IMG/VR virus record: IMGVR_UViG_3300018420_000144
Coordinates: 1-21,333 of that record
Length of the DNA stretch: 21,333 nt
Origin: a virus
Direction: 5' to 3' (one strand)
Shown here piece by piece: positions 15,772 to 21,333 of the stretch. The stretch's first letter is position 1; every line of letters begins with the position of its first letter. A model generated the notes under the pieces. The model was not told the DNA's origin, ran no database searches, and worked only from the letters and a program-made list of their open reading frames with translations. The translations under genes and the position numbers were made by a program.

Positions 15772-16140
15772 CTATACCGGTAACGAACTTACTGTTACTG
15801 AAATTAAATTTGCGTCTGCTGCTTTTACCCATACTTCATCACCGCCGTCTAGTATAATTTTTTCATCACTGAAAAAAACAGTTTCGCCTGCAGGAACAGT
15901 TAAACTTGAAACAATTTTGTTTGCATCAACAGGTGTTTCACCTTGTTTTACTAGGTAAACATCTACCGAAGTTCTATTAATTGATTCATCAGTTATGGTT
16001 ACTGCGCCTGTGTTACAAAGTATAATGTTAGTTACAGCTCTATTTTGTGCTGTTACAGCACCGCCAATAGCGGCACCCGTTGTTGATGCTGTAAAAACTT
16101 GTGTGTCGCTTGTAGTAGTTAATTGTTGGTTGTTAATCAT
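15772..16140 (-). CDS. Small beta-rich virion protein (122 aa)
   Basis: Begins MINNQQLTTTSDTQVF. Strand-rich throughout: TNIILCNTGAVTIT, SVDVYLVKQGETPVDANKIV, SLTVPAGETVFFSDEKIIL and DEVWVKAADANLISVTVSSL. The strand order resembles the 110-aa protein at 11873-12205, suggesting two members of one small beta-sandwich family each lying beside fibre-like genes. No catalytic motif, signal or membrane segment is present. The gap to the upstream gene is 9 bases and holds AGGAAAAAC as ribosome site. A capping, decorating or connector role in the virion is inference from size and neighbours. Confidence 0.78.
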   Translation of the reverse strand: MINNQQLTTTSDTQVFTASTTGAAIGGAVTAQNRAVTNIILCNTGAVTITDESINRTSVDVYLVKQGETPVDANKIVSSLTVPAGETVFFSDEKIILDGGDEVWVKAADANLISVTVSSLPV

Positions 16141-16149
16141 TTGTTTTTC

Positions 16150-17130
16150 CTAAAATATCATGCTAAACAGCAATGCTTTGTTTTTACTTATCAATTCATC
16201 CGTATCGTTGTTAGTATTTCTATAAAACAACCCTGTATCTCCAATACTAGGTTCTTTTGCAAATTGTATTGTTGAATTAGGCACATATGCTGGATCTACA
16301 CTTATTTGTTCTAGTTGTAATCCATAGTTAGTTCTTAGTTTACCTGTTCCGTTTGTTTGTAAAAATATACTATCGTTGGTATTGTTTACAGTAATTGCAG
16401 GACTACCAGGTTCGTTTTGGTTTAATTCAAACCCTTGTATTAATGCTCTATTTGAATAAAACTGTGTGTTAAGAGTGTTGTCAATTAAAACACTTACCGC
16501 ACTTTCTCCAAATGTACTGTAACCTGTATTATCTATTAGATATTGCAGTGATCCTGTAACTTCTTTATCAGTAACAATAACTCTAGTATTATCATCAATA
16601 ATTTGGAATGTTGGATTATCTCTAATACTATCGTCTACATATTTTTTGTTTGGGATGTCATCATCGTCAGTAACTTGATCCTCGTAATTGTTAGTTCCAG
16701 TAACTGTTAGCACACCCTCGCCATAACCTATAAGTTCTAAATCAGGACTTGCTGTGTCTGTTGTTATTTTCTTTAATCTTAATGTTGTATTATAGTTAAA
16801 TGTTGATTCTGGGGATCCTGTTGCTAAATTAAATGAATCGTCATTATCATCAAAAAAGAATGAAGCAGGTTCTAGTGTGCCTCTATCTATTTGTAATCCT
16901 GAATATCTTAAAGATACTCCTGCGCCTGTTTCACCAAAATTTAATTGTATAATATTATCTTTTACATTTAGGTTTTCTGCTTCTACAGTAAGTGTATCAC
17001 CTTCAACAATAAGATCAGAAGTAACAACAACTTGTCCGCCCGAACTTGGAGGTCCGACATCTAATCTTACTATGCCACCTTCTCTTGTTTTTATAGCATA
17101 ATCACCGTTTGTTTGTAAAAACTGTCCCAT
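16150..17130 (-). CDS. Fibre-like structural protein (326 aa)
   Basis: N-terminus MGQFLQTNGDYAIKTREGG, followed by LIVEGDTLTVEAENLNVKDN, NIIQLNFGETGAGVSL and YSGLQIDRG. The middle contains DDIPNKKYVDDSIRDNP. The end reads IGDTGLFYRNTNNDTDELIS and NKALLFSMIF. I associate this combination with conserved structural proteins of marine T4-like phages, usually annotated only as structural; the exact virion component is not known to me. The ATG directly abuts the TAG of the upstream gene (TAGATG), with AAAGGT about 6 bases upstream, so translation is probably coupled. The fold is likely beta-rich and trimeric, as in fibres (inference). Confidence 0.82.
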   Translation of the reverse strand: MGQFLQTNGDYAIKTREGGIVRLDVGPPSSGGQVVVTSDLIVEGDTLTVEAENLNVKDNIIQLNFGETGAGVSLRYSGLQIDRGTLEPASFFFDDNDDSFNLATGSPESTFNYNTTLRLKKITTDTASPDLELIGYGEGVLTVTGTNNYEDQVTDDDDIPNKKYVDDSIRDNPTFQIIDDNTRVIVTDKEVTGSLQYLIDNTGYSTFGESAVSVLIDNTLNTQFYSNRALIQGFELNQNEPGSPAITVNNTNDSIFLQTNGTGKLRTNYGLQLEQISVDPAYVPNSTIQFAKEPSIGDTGLFYRNTNNDTDELISKNKALLFSMIF

Positions 17131-17493
17131 CTAAATACCTTTAAGTAAAACTATACGTTGAGATGAATCATCATCAACTTCCCAGTTATAGTTTATATTT
17201 ACAAAATCTTTCATTACGTTATCAATAATTTCTTTTATAAAAACCCAAGCACTTGATTGTAAAACTAATCCAGATAATGACATTTCATTATCTTCTAGTT
17301 CACTTACTTGTTTTTCAACAAGTTTACAAATGCCTACGTTGCCTTCTCTATCTTCTACCTTAAACTCTGAGTTTGAAATTTGTGCTAAGACGTTACCGTT
17401 GTGGCACGCCTTAGCACTTTCAATTTTAACAGAAACAACCAAGTCTTTTAGGTTTTTTAAAAAATCCCAAAATACATTAATTGGTGGTTCCAT
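17131..17493 (-). CDS. Protein of unknown function (120 aa)
   Basis: Begins MEPPINVFWDFLKNLKDLVV. Two Cys residues (KACHNGNV and GICKLVEK) lie in a probable beta region, followed by an acidic LEDNEMSLSGLVLQSSAW and a predicted helix FIKEIIDNVMKDFVNINYNW; it ends SSQRIVLLKGI. I do not recognise a family. The start has AAGGA 11 bases upstream, just after the stop of the acidic-tailed gene, and the stop abuts the next ATG. Its position between two presumed virion genes in the same late operon suggests an assembly or minor structural role, which the sequence itself does not establish. Confidence 0.75.
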   Translation of the reverse strand: MEPPINVFWDFLKNLKDLVVSVKIESAKACHNGNVLAQISNSEFKVEDREGNVGICKLVEKQVSELEDNEMSLSGLVLQSSAWVFIKEIIDNVMKDFVNINYNWEVDDDSSQRIVLLKGI

Positions 17494-17505
17494 CCTCAGT
17501 TATCC

Positions 17506-17967
17506 TTAAGCGTCGTCAGTGAAGTCTGTATCATCTGTACCAGTTAATGTGTTATCATCACCAGCCTCTTCAACTTCTGCTGCACCATCGGAAGTAGATG
17601 TACTAAAGTTCCACGGCACTGACAAACCGTCATATGCATTAGAACCAGTTCCACTTGGTTTTACCAATGTTGCTTTCTTTCCAGAAATTTTGCTTACGCC
17701 ATAAGTTTCACCGTCGTCCATTTTAAAAGAAATTGACATTTCGCCTGCTGATAATGCTGCTGGCAAAATACCTGTTTTCAATTCACAAGTAAACAAACCT
17801 GCTGTTTCAATTTCTTCACAGACAAATTTCTTTGAGCCTTTCTGTTTAACAATATAACCTTCTTTAACTGCTGTGTCGTTATGAAAGTTAACTTTGATTT
17901 CATTTCCAGAAGCAGTAGGACCTACGCCTTCCTTTCCGAAAAATCTTTTATTAAGTGGTCTTCCCAT
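17506..17967 (-). CDS. Small acidic-tailed structural-cluster protein (153 aa)
   Basis: The start was chosen at the ATG at 17967 (MGRPLNKRFFGKEGVGP), because AGGAG sits 7 bases upstream and the upstream in-frame ATG at 17994 lacks a ribosome site. The body is beta-rich (EIKVNFHNDTAVKEGYIVKQ, SKKFVCEE, LFTCELKTGIL, MSISFKMDDGETYGVS, KKATLVKPSG). It ends in a strongly acidic, flexible tail (EVEEAGDDN ... DDTDFTDDA). I associate the MGRPLNK-type start with a small conserved protein in late clusters of T4-like marine phages; its function is not known to me. It is the first gene after the late promoter at 18070 and the unusual structured leader, so it is probably made in quantity late in infection. 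Confidence 0.8.
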   Translation of the reverse strand: MGRPLNKRFFGKEGVGPTASGNEIKVNFHNDTAVKEGYIVKQKGSKKFVCEEIETAGLFTCELKTGILPAALSAGEMSISFKMDDGETYGVSKISGKKATLVKPSGTGSNAYDGLSVPWNFSTSTSDGAAEVEEAGDDNTLTGTDDTDFTDDA

Positions 17968-17988
17968 TTGTTTTCTCCTATATAAGTA

Positions 17989-18065
17989 GTCCAATCCGGG
18001 TTCTATCCGGTACGCTGTGGGTTAAACAGCATAAGTCCGCCACAATATGCGGCTCGCTATCTGAC
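17989..18065 (-). promoter_or_regulatory. tRNA-sized four-way-junction leader of the late transcript
   Basis: A 77-nt stretch on the minus strand. A 7-position closing stem (GTCAGAT with ATTGGAC; one A-G mismatch and one G-U) encloses three hairpins: CCGC/GCGG (8-nt loop), GCTGT/ACAGC (7-nt loop) and CCGG/CCGG (7-nt loop). The last hairpin abuts the closing strand with no linker. The first arm could instead pair as GCCGCA/TGTGGC. Its 5' base coincides with the start predicted from the late promoter. It lacks tRNA hallmarks (no TTC-type T loop; C after the anticodon position), so it is called a leader structure and not a tRNA gene. Confidence 0.4.
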
Positions 18066-18069
18066 ACAA

Positions 18070-18078
18070 GTATTTATC
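18070..18078 (-). promoter_or_regulatory. T4-type late promoter (GATAAATAC)
   Basis: The minus strand reads GGATAAATACTTGTG, close to the T4 late TATAAATA box. It overlaps the TAA stop of the small gene upstream (the stop is part of TAAATAC). With the box at -13 to -6, the start falls at 18065, about 98 bases before the ATG at 17967. Confidence 0.7.
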
Positions 18079-18346
18079 CTTTGCTCAGTAAAGCCATTAG
18101 TTCAACCTTGCTAATGGTGTTTAACAGTGCATTAATTTTGTCTATTTCGCCTTGAGCTTTTTCTATGTACAGTTCTTTTTTGGATTGTTTGTATTTGATA
18201 AGATAATCCATATAATGTTTCATATGGATATCGATTGAATCTTGTATACGTCTTACATCATGGCTAAACATAGGAAAACGTTTACGCCACTTTTGTAATT
18301 GTTCTCTTAACTTGTCAAAATCTTCATGACTTTTTATTTCAAGCAT
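18074..18346 (-). CDS. Small charged helical protein of unknown function (90-95 aa)
   Basis: Begins MLEIKSHEDFDKLREQLQKW at the ATG at 18346. A GTG at 18361 would add five residues. Neither has a clear Shine-Dalgarno; the ATG is favoured because the candidate promoter's -10 lies just upstream and the GTG would be untranscribed from it. The protein is predicted almost wholly helical and basic: RKRFPMFSHDVRRIQDSIDI, HYMDYLIKYKQSKKELYIEK, then AQGEIDKINALLNTISKVEL and a MALLSKG end. Coiled-coil or nucleic-acid-associated roles are possible; I do not recognise the family. It sits between the gp23 terminator and the next late promoter, so it forms its own small unit. Its expression timing may differ from the virion genes (inference). 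Confidence 0.72.
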   Translation of the reverse strand: MLEIKSHEDFDKLREQLQKWRKRFPMFSHDVRRIQDSIDIHMKHYMDYLIKYKQSKKELYIEKAQGEIDKINALLNTISKVELMALLSKG

Positions 18347-18352
18347 ACTAAT

Positions 18353-18381
18353 ATTTAACACTCAAAATGCAGTTTTGTCAA
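18353..18381 (-). promoter_or_regulatory. Candidate host sigma70-type promoter
   Basis: On the minus strand a perfect TTGACA (18376-18381) is separated by exactly 17 bases from TTAAAT (18353-18358), which matches TATAAT at four of six positions. The implied start lies about 7 bases on, at or next to the ATG at 18346, so a near-leaderless message is predicted. In an AT-rich genome such a match can be fortuitous. Confidence 0.4.
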
Positions 18382-18386
18382 GTCAT

Positions 18387-18416
18387 AAAAAAAGGGCGAC
18401 ATAAAGCCGCCCTTTT
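18387..18416 (-). terminator. Intrinsic terminator after gp23
   Basis: The minus strand reads AAAAGGGCG, a 9-nt loop region, then CGCCCTTTT continuing into a run of seven T. The stem is 9 bp (18408-18416 with 18390-18398). It lies 26 bases after the gp23 stop. A small ACACT/AGTGT hairpin also sits between the stop and the terminator. It should end or reduce the head-gene transcript before the small gene downstream. Confidence 0.85.
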
Positions 18417-18442
18417 AAACACTCTAAAGTGTAATTTATTGC

Positions 18443-19615
18443 TTACGCAAATCTTAGGTTTGCTGATGTAACAGCAACTTTGCCTAAGTAGTCAGCAGCA
18501 TTACCAAGAGATGATGCAGTGTTTGTTAACTCTACATAACCATATCTTGTCATGAAACTTACTACTGGCTCAAAAGTACCTGGATCAAGTACAACACCGC
18601 TTGACATTAAAGGAATGTATGGGCAGTAGAACGCTGCTGCGTCTGATTCACTTGAACCTTTGTAACCAATGATTACATCGTCTGATGTAGCATAACCATT
18701 AACGTAAACTTTCATTGCACTGTTTAAAGTTCCTACAAACTTAGTGTTTGTTGGTGCTTCAAAAGTACCTTCAGTTGTACGAGCAAACGCAGAAGTAGTT
18801 GCAGATTGTAACAATGTTAAAACTGTTGGTGAAACAACAGCCCAGTTACCTGCGCCTCTTCTTGTACGCTGTGCAATCAAGTTTGCAACTCTGTTGATTT
18901 GAACAGCAAGTGCTGCGTGTTCATCACCAACGAAAGTAGCAGTACCAGATACTGCACCTTGGTCGTATGTTAATGCGGCTGTACCAGCCAATGTTGATAA
19001 AGAAGTAATCACTTCCTGATCGATCTCAGCAGTAATTTCTTGCGCTAACGCAGCCATTACTTCTGCTTCGATATCGATCCCTTGCTGTGCTTGTGCATCC
19101 TGAGCAGCCTCAAAAGTCCAGCGAGCTGATAACTTACGAGTTTTTGCTTCTACAGTTTGCTTCAAGATTTGAATTGACAGTCTGTTTCCTGCTTCACCTT
19201 CTAAAGATGCAGTAGAACCAGCCTTGATGTCATCATTTCCTGAATAACCTTCAGCAATTTTGAAAGGTGATAATGCTTCTTCACCTGCTGTAGCACCAGT
19301 TCCAGACGCTGAAGTAAAGTTATCTGCATAACGTACTCTTAATGTATGGATCTGACCTACTGGTCCAGTCATTGGTTGAACACCAACTAATTCATTTGCG
19401 ATGACAGTTGGCATTACACGTCTGATAACTGGTAAAATGACGCGATTTAATGTTGCGACGTTGCCGGCAGAAGTTGCACCTGCTGTAGCACTCTCTGACA
19501 AATACTTACGGGTATTTTCCAGAGTCGTTGCCATAACAGTACGCTTATTACCTTGAAGACCTTCTAAAAGGGCGTCTTTGGTTTCTGACCAGCGTGACTC
19601 TAATAGTTGTGACAT
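18443..19615 (-). CDS. gp23: Major capsid protein gp23
   Basis: T4-type major head protein with the HK97 fold expected for this family. Recognisable blocks are NRVILPVIRRVMPTVIANEL, VGVQPMTGPVGQIHTLRVRY, AALAQEITAEIDQEVITSL and RGAGNWAVVSPTVLTLLQSA, plus the C-terminal RYGYVELTNTASSLGNAADY. At 390 residues it is clearly shorter than T4 gp23 (521 aa), with a short N-terminal leader. YLSE|SATAG (after residue 41) fits the L-x-E cleavage preference of the gp21 protease and is a candidate maturation site, while the earlier LLE sequences at 4-6 and 16-18 also fit the loose rule. AAGGAG lies 9 bases before the ATG. It follows gp22 directly and is closed by a strong terminator, fitting its need for very high late expression. 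Confidence 0.96.
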   Translation of the reverse strand: MSQLLESRWSETKDALLEGLQGNKRTVMATTLENTRKYLSESATAGATSAGNVATLNRVILPVIRRVMPTVIANELVGVQPMTGPVGQIHTLRVRYADNFTSASGTGATAGEEALSPFKIAEGYSGNDDIKAGSTASLEGEAGNRLSIQILKQTVEAKTRKLSARWTFEAAQDAQAQQGIDIEAEVMAALAQEITAEIDQEVITSLSTLAGTAALTYDQGAVSGTATFVGDEHAALAVQINRVANLIAQRTRRGAGNWAVVSPTVLTLLQSATTSAFARTTEGTFEAPTNTKFVGTLNSAMKVYVNGYATSDDVIIGYKGSSESDAAAFYCPYIPLMSSGVVLDPGTFEPVVSFMTRYGYVELTNTASSLGNAADYLGKVAVTSANLRFA

Positions 19616-19627
19616 TATTTGTTCTCC

Positions 19628-20731
19628 TTAAACTTTTAGTCCCGCAAGCCTGCGGATGTCAAAAATCTCAGCGGTTTTTTGCTCTGATCCGCCGATTGCT
19701 TGTGCCTGTGTTTTATCGCCTGTTACTTCTTTGCCTTCTGTCAGCGCCACCTTTTCTTTCTTTGGTACATTTCCTTCCATTACGGCTGAAATATACTTGT
19801 CAAAGGTTGCGTGTAATTTATCTGTCTGCACAGATTCTAAAAGTTCGCTCATAACTTCCTGCTTATCTTTAGAAAGAGGTGACATCAATTCTGACATTAC
19901 TTCTTTTCTTTCTGCAGAGTCATGCATACGAGCGATTTCAGTCTCTTTGCTTTCAACCAACTTCTCGGCGTCAGCCGCTTTGGCTTCTGCTTCTTTAACT
20001 GCTTCTTCTTTTTGTTTTACAACTTTAAGAAGTTTTGCTGTTTCAGATTTTTCATTAAGATGGCTAGTTGCATATTCGCTTGCAAAACTTTCAAAAATTC
20101 TGCGACCAAAATCATTCTTGCGTGCAGCCTCGATATCTTCTTTTAATTGAGTCATTTCAGAACGCAGTCCTTTTGAAACTGTTTCCTGAATTGCTTCAGA
20201 TGCTTTATTAATAAACTCTTTCTTAACAGCCTCAAACTTAGCCTTGCTATCTCTAACAAGTTTAACTTTTGTTTCTGCAAGATCCTTTTTATCAGCATGG
20301 AATTCTGCGATTTCTTTCGCCAATGAATTCACAATAAAAGATTCCAACTTGGCAACATTGCCTGCTACATTCTTACGATCTTCACGAAGTTCACCTAGTT
20401 CCTTTTTCAAGTTGTTAAGAACGAACGATTCCATTGCTTCAGAATCTTTTTTCATTTTCTTAGCGTACTTGGCTCTAGCCTCAATAAGTCCTTGACGGTC
20501 TTCAGCAAATTCAGATAATTCAGCAGTAATTCTGTCTGAAAGCATCTTATCTACTGCTTCAACCATCGCAGTTTTATCGTGCTCATACTTCTGTGCAAAT
20601 TCTTCACGTAATTGTGTAGAGATTGTGTCACGGTTTTCTTGAACAGCAGTTTCCCAAGCGGATTCAATCTCCGACTTAGTTTCCTCGGAAATCACATTGT
20701 TTTCAAACAATTGTTTAACAAAGTCTAGCAT
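19628..20731 (-). CDS. gp22: Prohead core scaffolding protein gp22
   Basis: Identified by position between gp21 and gp23 and by composition: almost entirely charged helix and coiled coil, rich in Lys, Glu and Ala. The family forms the inner core on which the gp23 shell assembles and is later degraded by gp21. Residues about 58-205 contain roughly four imperfect helical repeats built on F-[IV]-x-N-x-L-x-K-E-[LI]-x-E-x3-[DE]-[RK]-K, for example SFVLNNLKKELGELREDRK and SFIVNSLAKEIAEFHADKK. The C-terminus has LTE|GKE, a possible gp21 site, and ends FDIRRLAGLKV. At 367 residues it is longer than T4 gp22 (269 aa), consistent with repeat expansion. AAGGAG precedes the ATG, and the gp21 stop is 12 bases upstream. 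Confidence 0.93.
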   Translation of the reverse strand: MLDFVKQLFENNVISEETKSEIESAWETAVQENRDTISTQLREEFAQKYEHDKTAMVEAVDKMLSDRITAELSEFAEDRQGLIEARAKYAKKMKKDSEAMESFVLNNLKKELGELREDRKNVAGNVAKLESFIVNSLAKEIAEFHADKKDLAETKVKLVRDSKAKFEAVKKEFINKASEAIQETVSKGLRSEMTQLKEDIEAARKNDFGRRIFESFASEYATSHLNEKSETAKLLKVVKQKEEAVKEAEAKAADAEKLVESKETEIARMHDSAERKEVMSELMSPLSKDKQEVMSELLESVQTDKLHATFDKYISAVMEGNVPKKEKVALTEGKEVTGDKTQAQAIGGSEQKTAEIFDIRRLAGLKV

Positions 20732-20743
20732 GTGATATTCTCC

Positions 20744-21333
20744 TTAAGATTTAAGACCTTGAATTAAATTTTTCAAGCTCTCTGCTATATAACGTTGTGC
20801 CTGTATGTCGCCTTGGACTTCTTTTGCTACTTTAAATGCCTCGTAACCACCTTTATTATTCATAAGGTGTTCATAAACTGGTGTTGGATAGGCGCCTGGT
20901 GCACTTGGTTGTGCAACCACATCCACTGTGATAATTTCGAAACCTCCAACATTACCACTTGGATCAACTTCGCCTGAACCGCGACTAGAAACTCCTAATT
21001 TAACTCCCGACTCCAACATAGTCGAAACTAATTGACCCATTGGAGTTGGAAGCATTTTAAGTTTTCCGTAGCCGTTAGGACCGTCCATCCACATTTTTGT
21101 AATCATGTGTGATACACGGTCGAGGTTGATGCGTAAATCTTGAGGATGATCAACTTCACCTAGCACTGAATACCCCCCAGAAATCTGTTCATTGAGCGTC
21201 TTGACAGCCCTATCAATTTCTTTCGAAGAATAAACACGTTGATTGGCATTACGAATGTCACCTTGGATACAAATACCACTTAGGTGTAACGTTTTGCCAT
21301 TCTCGCCTTCATCACGTTCAACGACGATTTTAG
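20744..21333 (-). CDS. gp21: Prohead core protease gp21, 5' end outside window
   Basis: T4-type prohead maturation protease (MEROPS S77-like), which cleaves scaffold and capsid proteins inside the prohead. The frame continues upstream of the internal GTG at 21166 to the right edge (KIVVERDEGENGK... with NANQRVYSSKEIDRAV), so that GTG is not the start. The catalytic His is in GEVDHPQD (codon 21146-21148) and the nucleophile Ser in LGVSSRGSG, the hallmark pair of the family. An Asp in TVDVVAQPSAPGAY probably completes the triad. 195 residues are visible against 212 in T4 gp21, so only a short N-terminal piece is missing. The TAA is followed at once by the AAGGAG of gp22, showing a continuous operon. 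Confidence 0.95.
   Translation of the reverse strand, partial: KIVVERDEGENGKTLHLSGICIQGDIRNANQRVYSSKEIDRAVKTLNEQISGGYSVLGEVDHPQDLRINLDRVSHMITKMWMDGPNGYGKLKMLPTPMGQLVSTMLESGVKLGVSSRGSGEVDPSGNVGGFEIITVDVVAQPSAPGAYPTPVYEHLMNNKGGYEAFKVAKEVQGDIQAQRYIAESLKNLIQGLKS

Noticed and set aside
17131-17138. CTAAATAC on the plus strand, like a late promoter
   Set aside because: It overlaps a stop codon and ribosome site of minus-strand genes and points away from any gene.
17968-17994. ATG at 17994 as the start of the acidic-tailed protein
   Set aside because: The ATG at 17967 has AGGAG at good spacing, and the upstream nine codons include that ribosome site.
17989-18065. A genuine tRNA gene on the minus strand
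   Set aside because: The size and cloverleaf-like pairing are suggestive. However, the T loop lacks TTC, the position after the putative anticodon is C, the inter-arm linkers are too long and the acceptor stem has a mismatch. It is kept as a leader structure instead.
19656-20150. Plus-strand open frame of 164 codons
   Set aside because: Antisense to gp22. The Ser/Ala/Phe-rich translation mirrors the Lys/Glu/Ala codons of the coiled coil.
20744-21166. GTG at 21166 as the start of gp21
   Set aside because: The frame stays open upstream, with conserved protease sequence (NQRVYS) to the window edge.
1-21333. CRISPR arrays, insertion sequences, integrase or attachment sites
   Set aside because: No regularly spaced direct repeats, transposase-like frames or terminal inverted repeats were seen. 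The repeats present are protein-coding.

Overview
The window reads as part of the late (virion) gene cluster of a T4-like marine myovirus. The sequence is AT-rich and every supportable gene lies on the minus strand. A gp21-gp22-gp23 prohead/capsid module sits at the right end, followed downstream by a long set of fibre-like structural genes. The peptide signatures resemble those of T4-like phages of marine cyanobacteria and SAR11 bacteria. I cannot choose between these hosts: there is no photosynthesis gene, tRNA gene or other host marker here.

Layout in the direction of transcription, right to left. (1) 21333-18443: prohead protease gp21 (5' end outside the window), scaffold gp22 and major capsid protein gp23, each with an AAGGAG-type ribosome site, closed by a strong intrinsic terminator. 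(2) 18346-18074: a small helical protein of unknown function behind a possible host sigma70 promoter. (3) 17967-13395: from a T4-type late promoter, six structural or unknown genes: an acidic-tailed small protein, an unknown 120-residue protein, and four fibre-like or beta-rich proteins of 326, 122, 231 and 553 residues. (4) 13280-5884: from a second late promoter, a paralogue of the 553-residue protein (355 aa), two small proteins (110 and 126 aa) and a giant 1865-residue protein. (5) 5826-1: from a third late promoter, an even larger paralogue of the giant that runs off the left edge after 1942 codons.

The right half builds the head: gp22 forms the core, gp23 the shell, and gp21 cleaves both during maturation. 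The left two thirds most likely encodes fibres or appendages. These proteins are mosaics of small recurring beta modules: tandem CBM5/12-like repeats, an Asp-box propeller, a recurrent GTTFGN-type module, a GGxTPxND module and a shared GTxxQRP motif. Several genes occur as paralogous pairs.

The least explained feature is the architecture of two late-mRNA leaders. At both 18065 and 13369, the start site predicted from the T4 late-promoter rule coincides with the first paired base of a stem. In the first case the stem closes a tRNA-sized (77 nt) four-way junction. The third late promoter has a short, unstructured leader.
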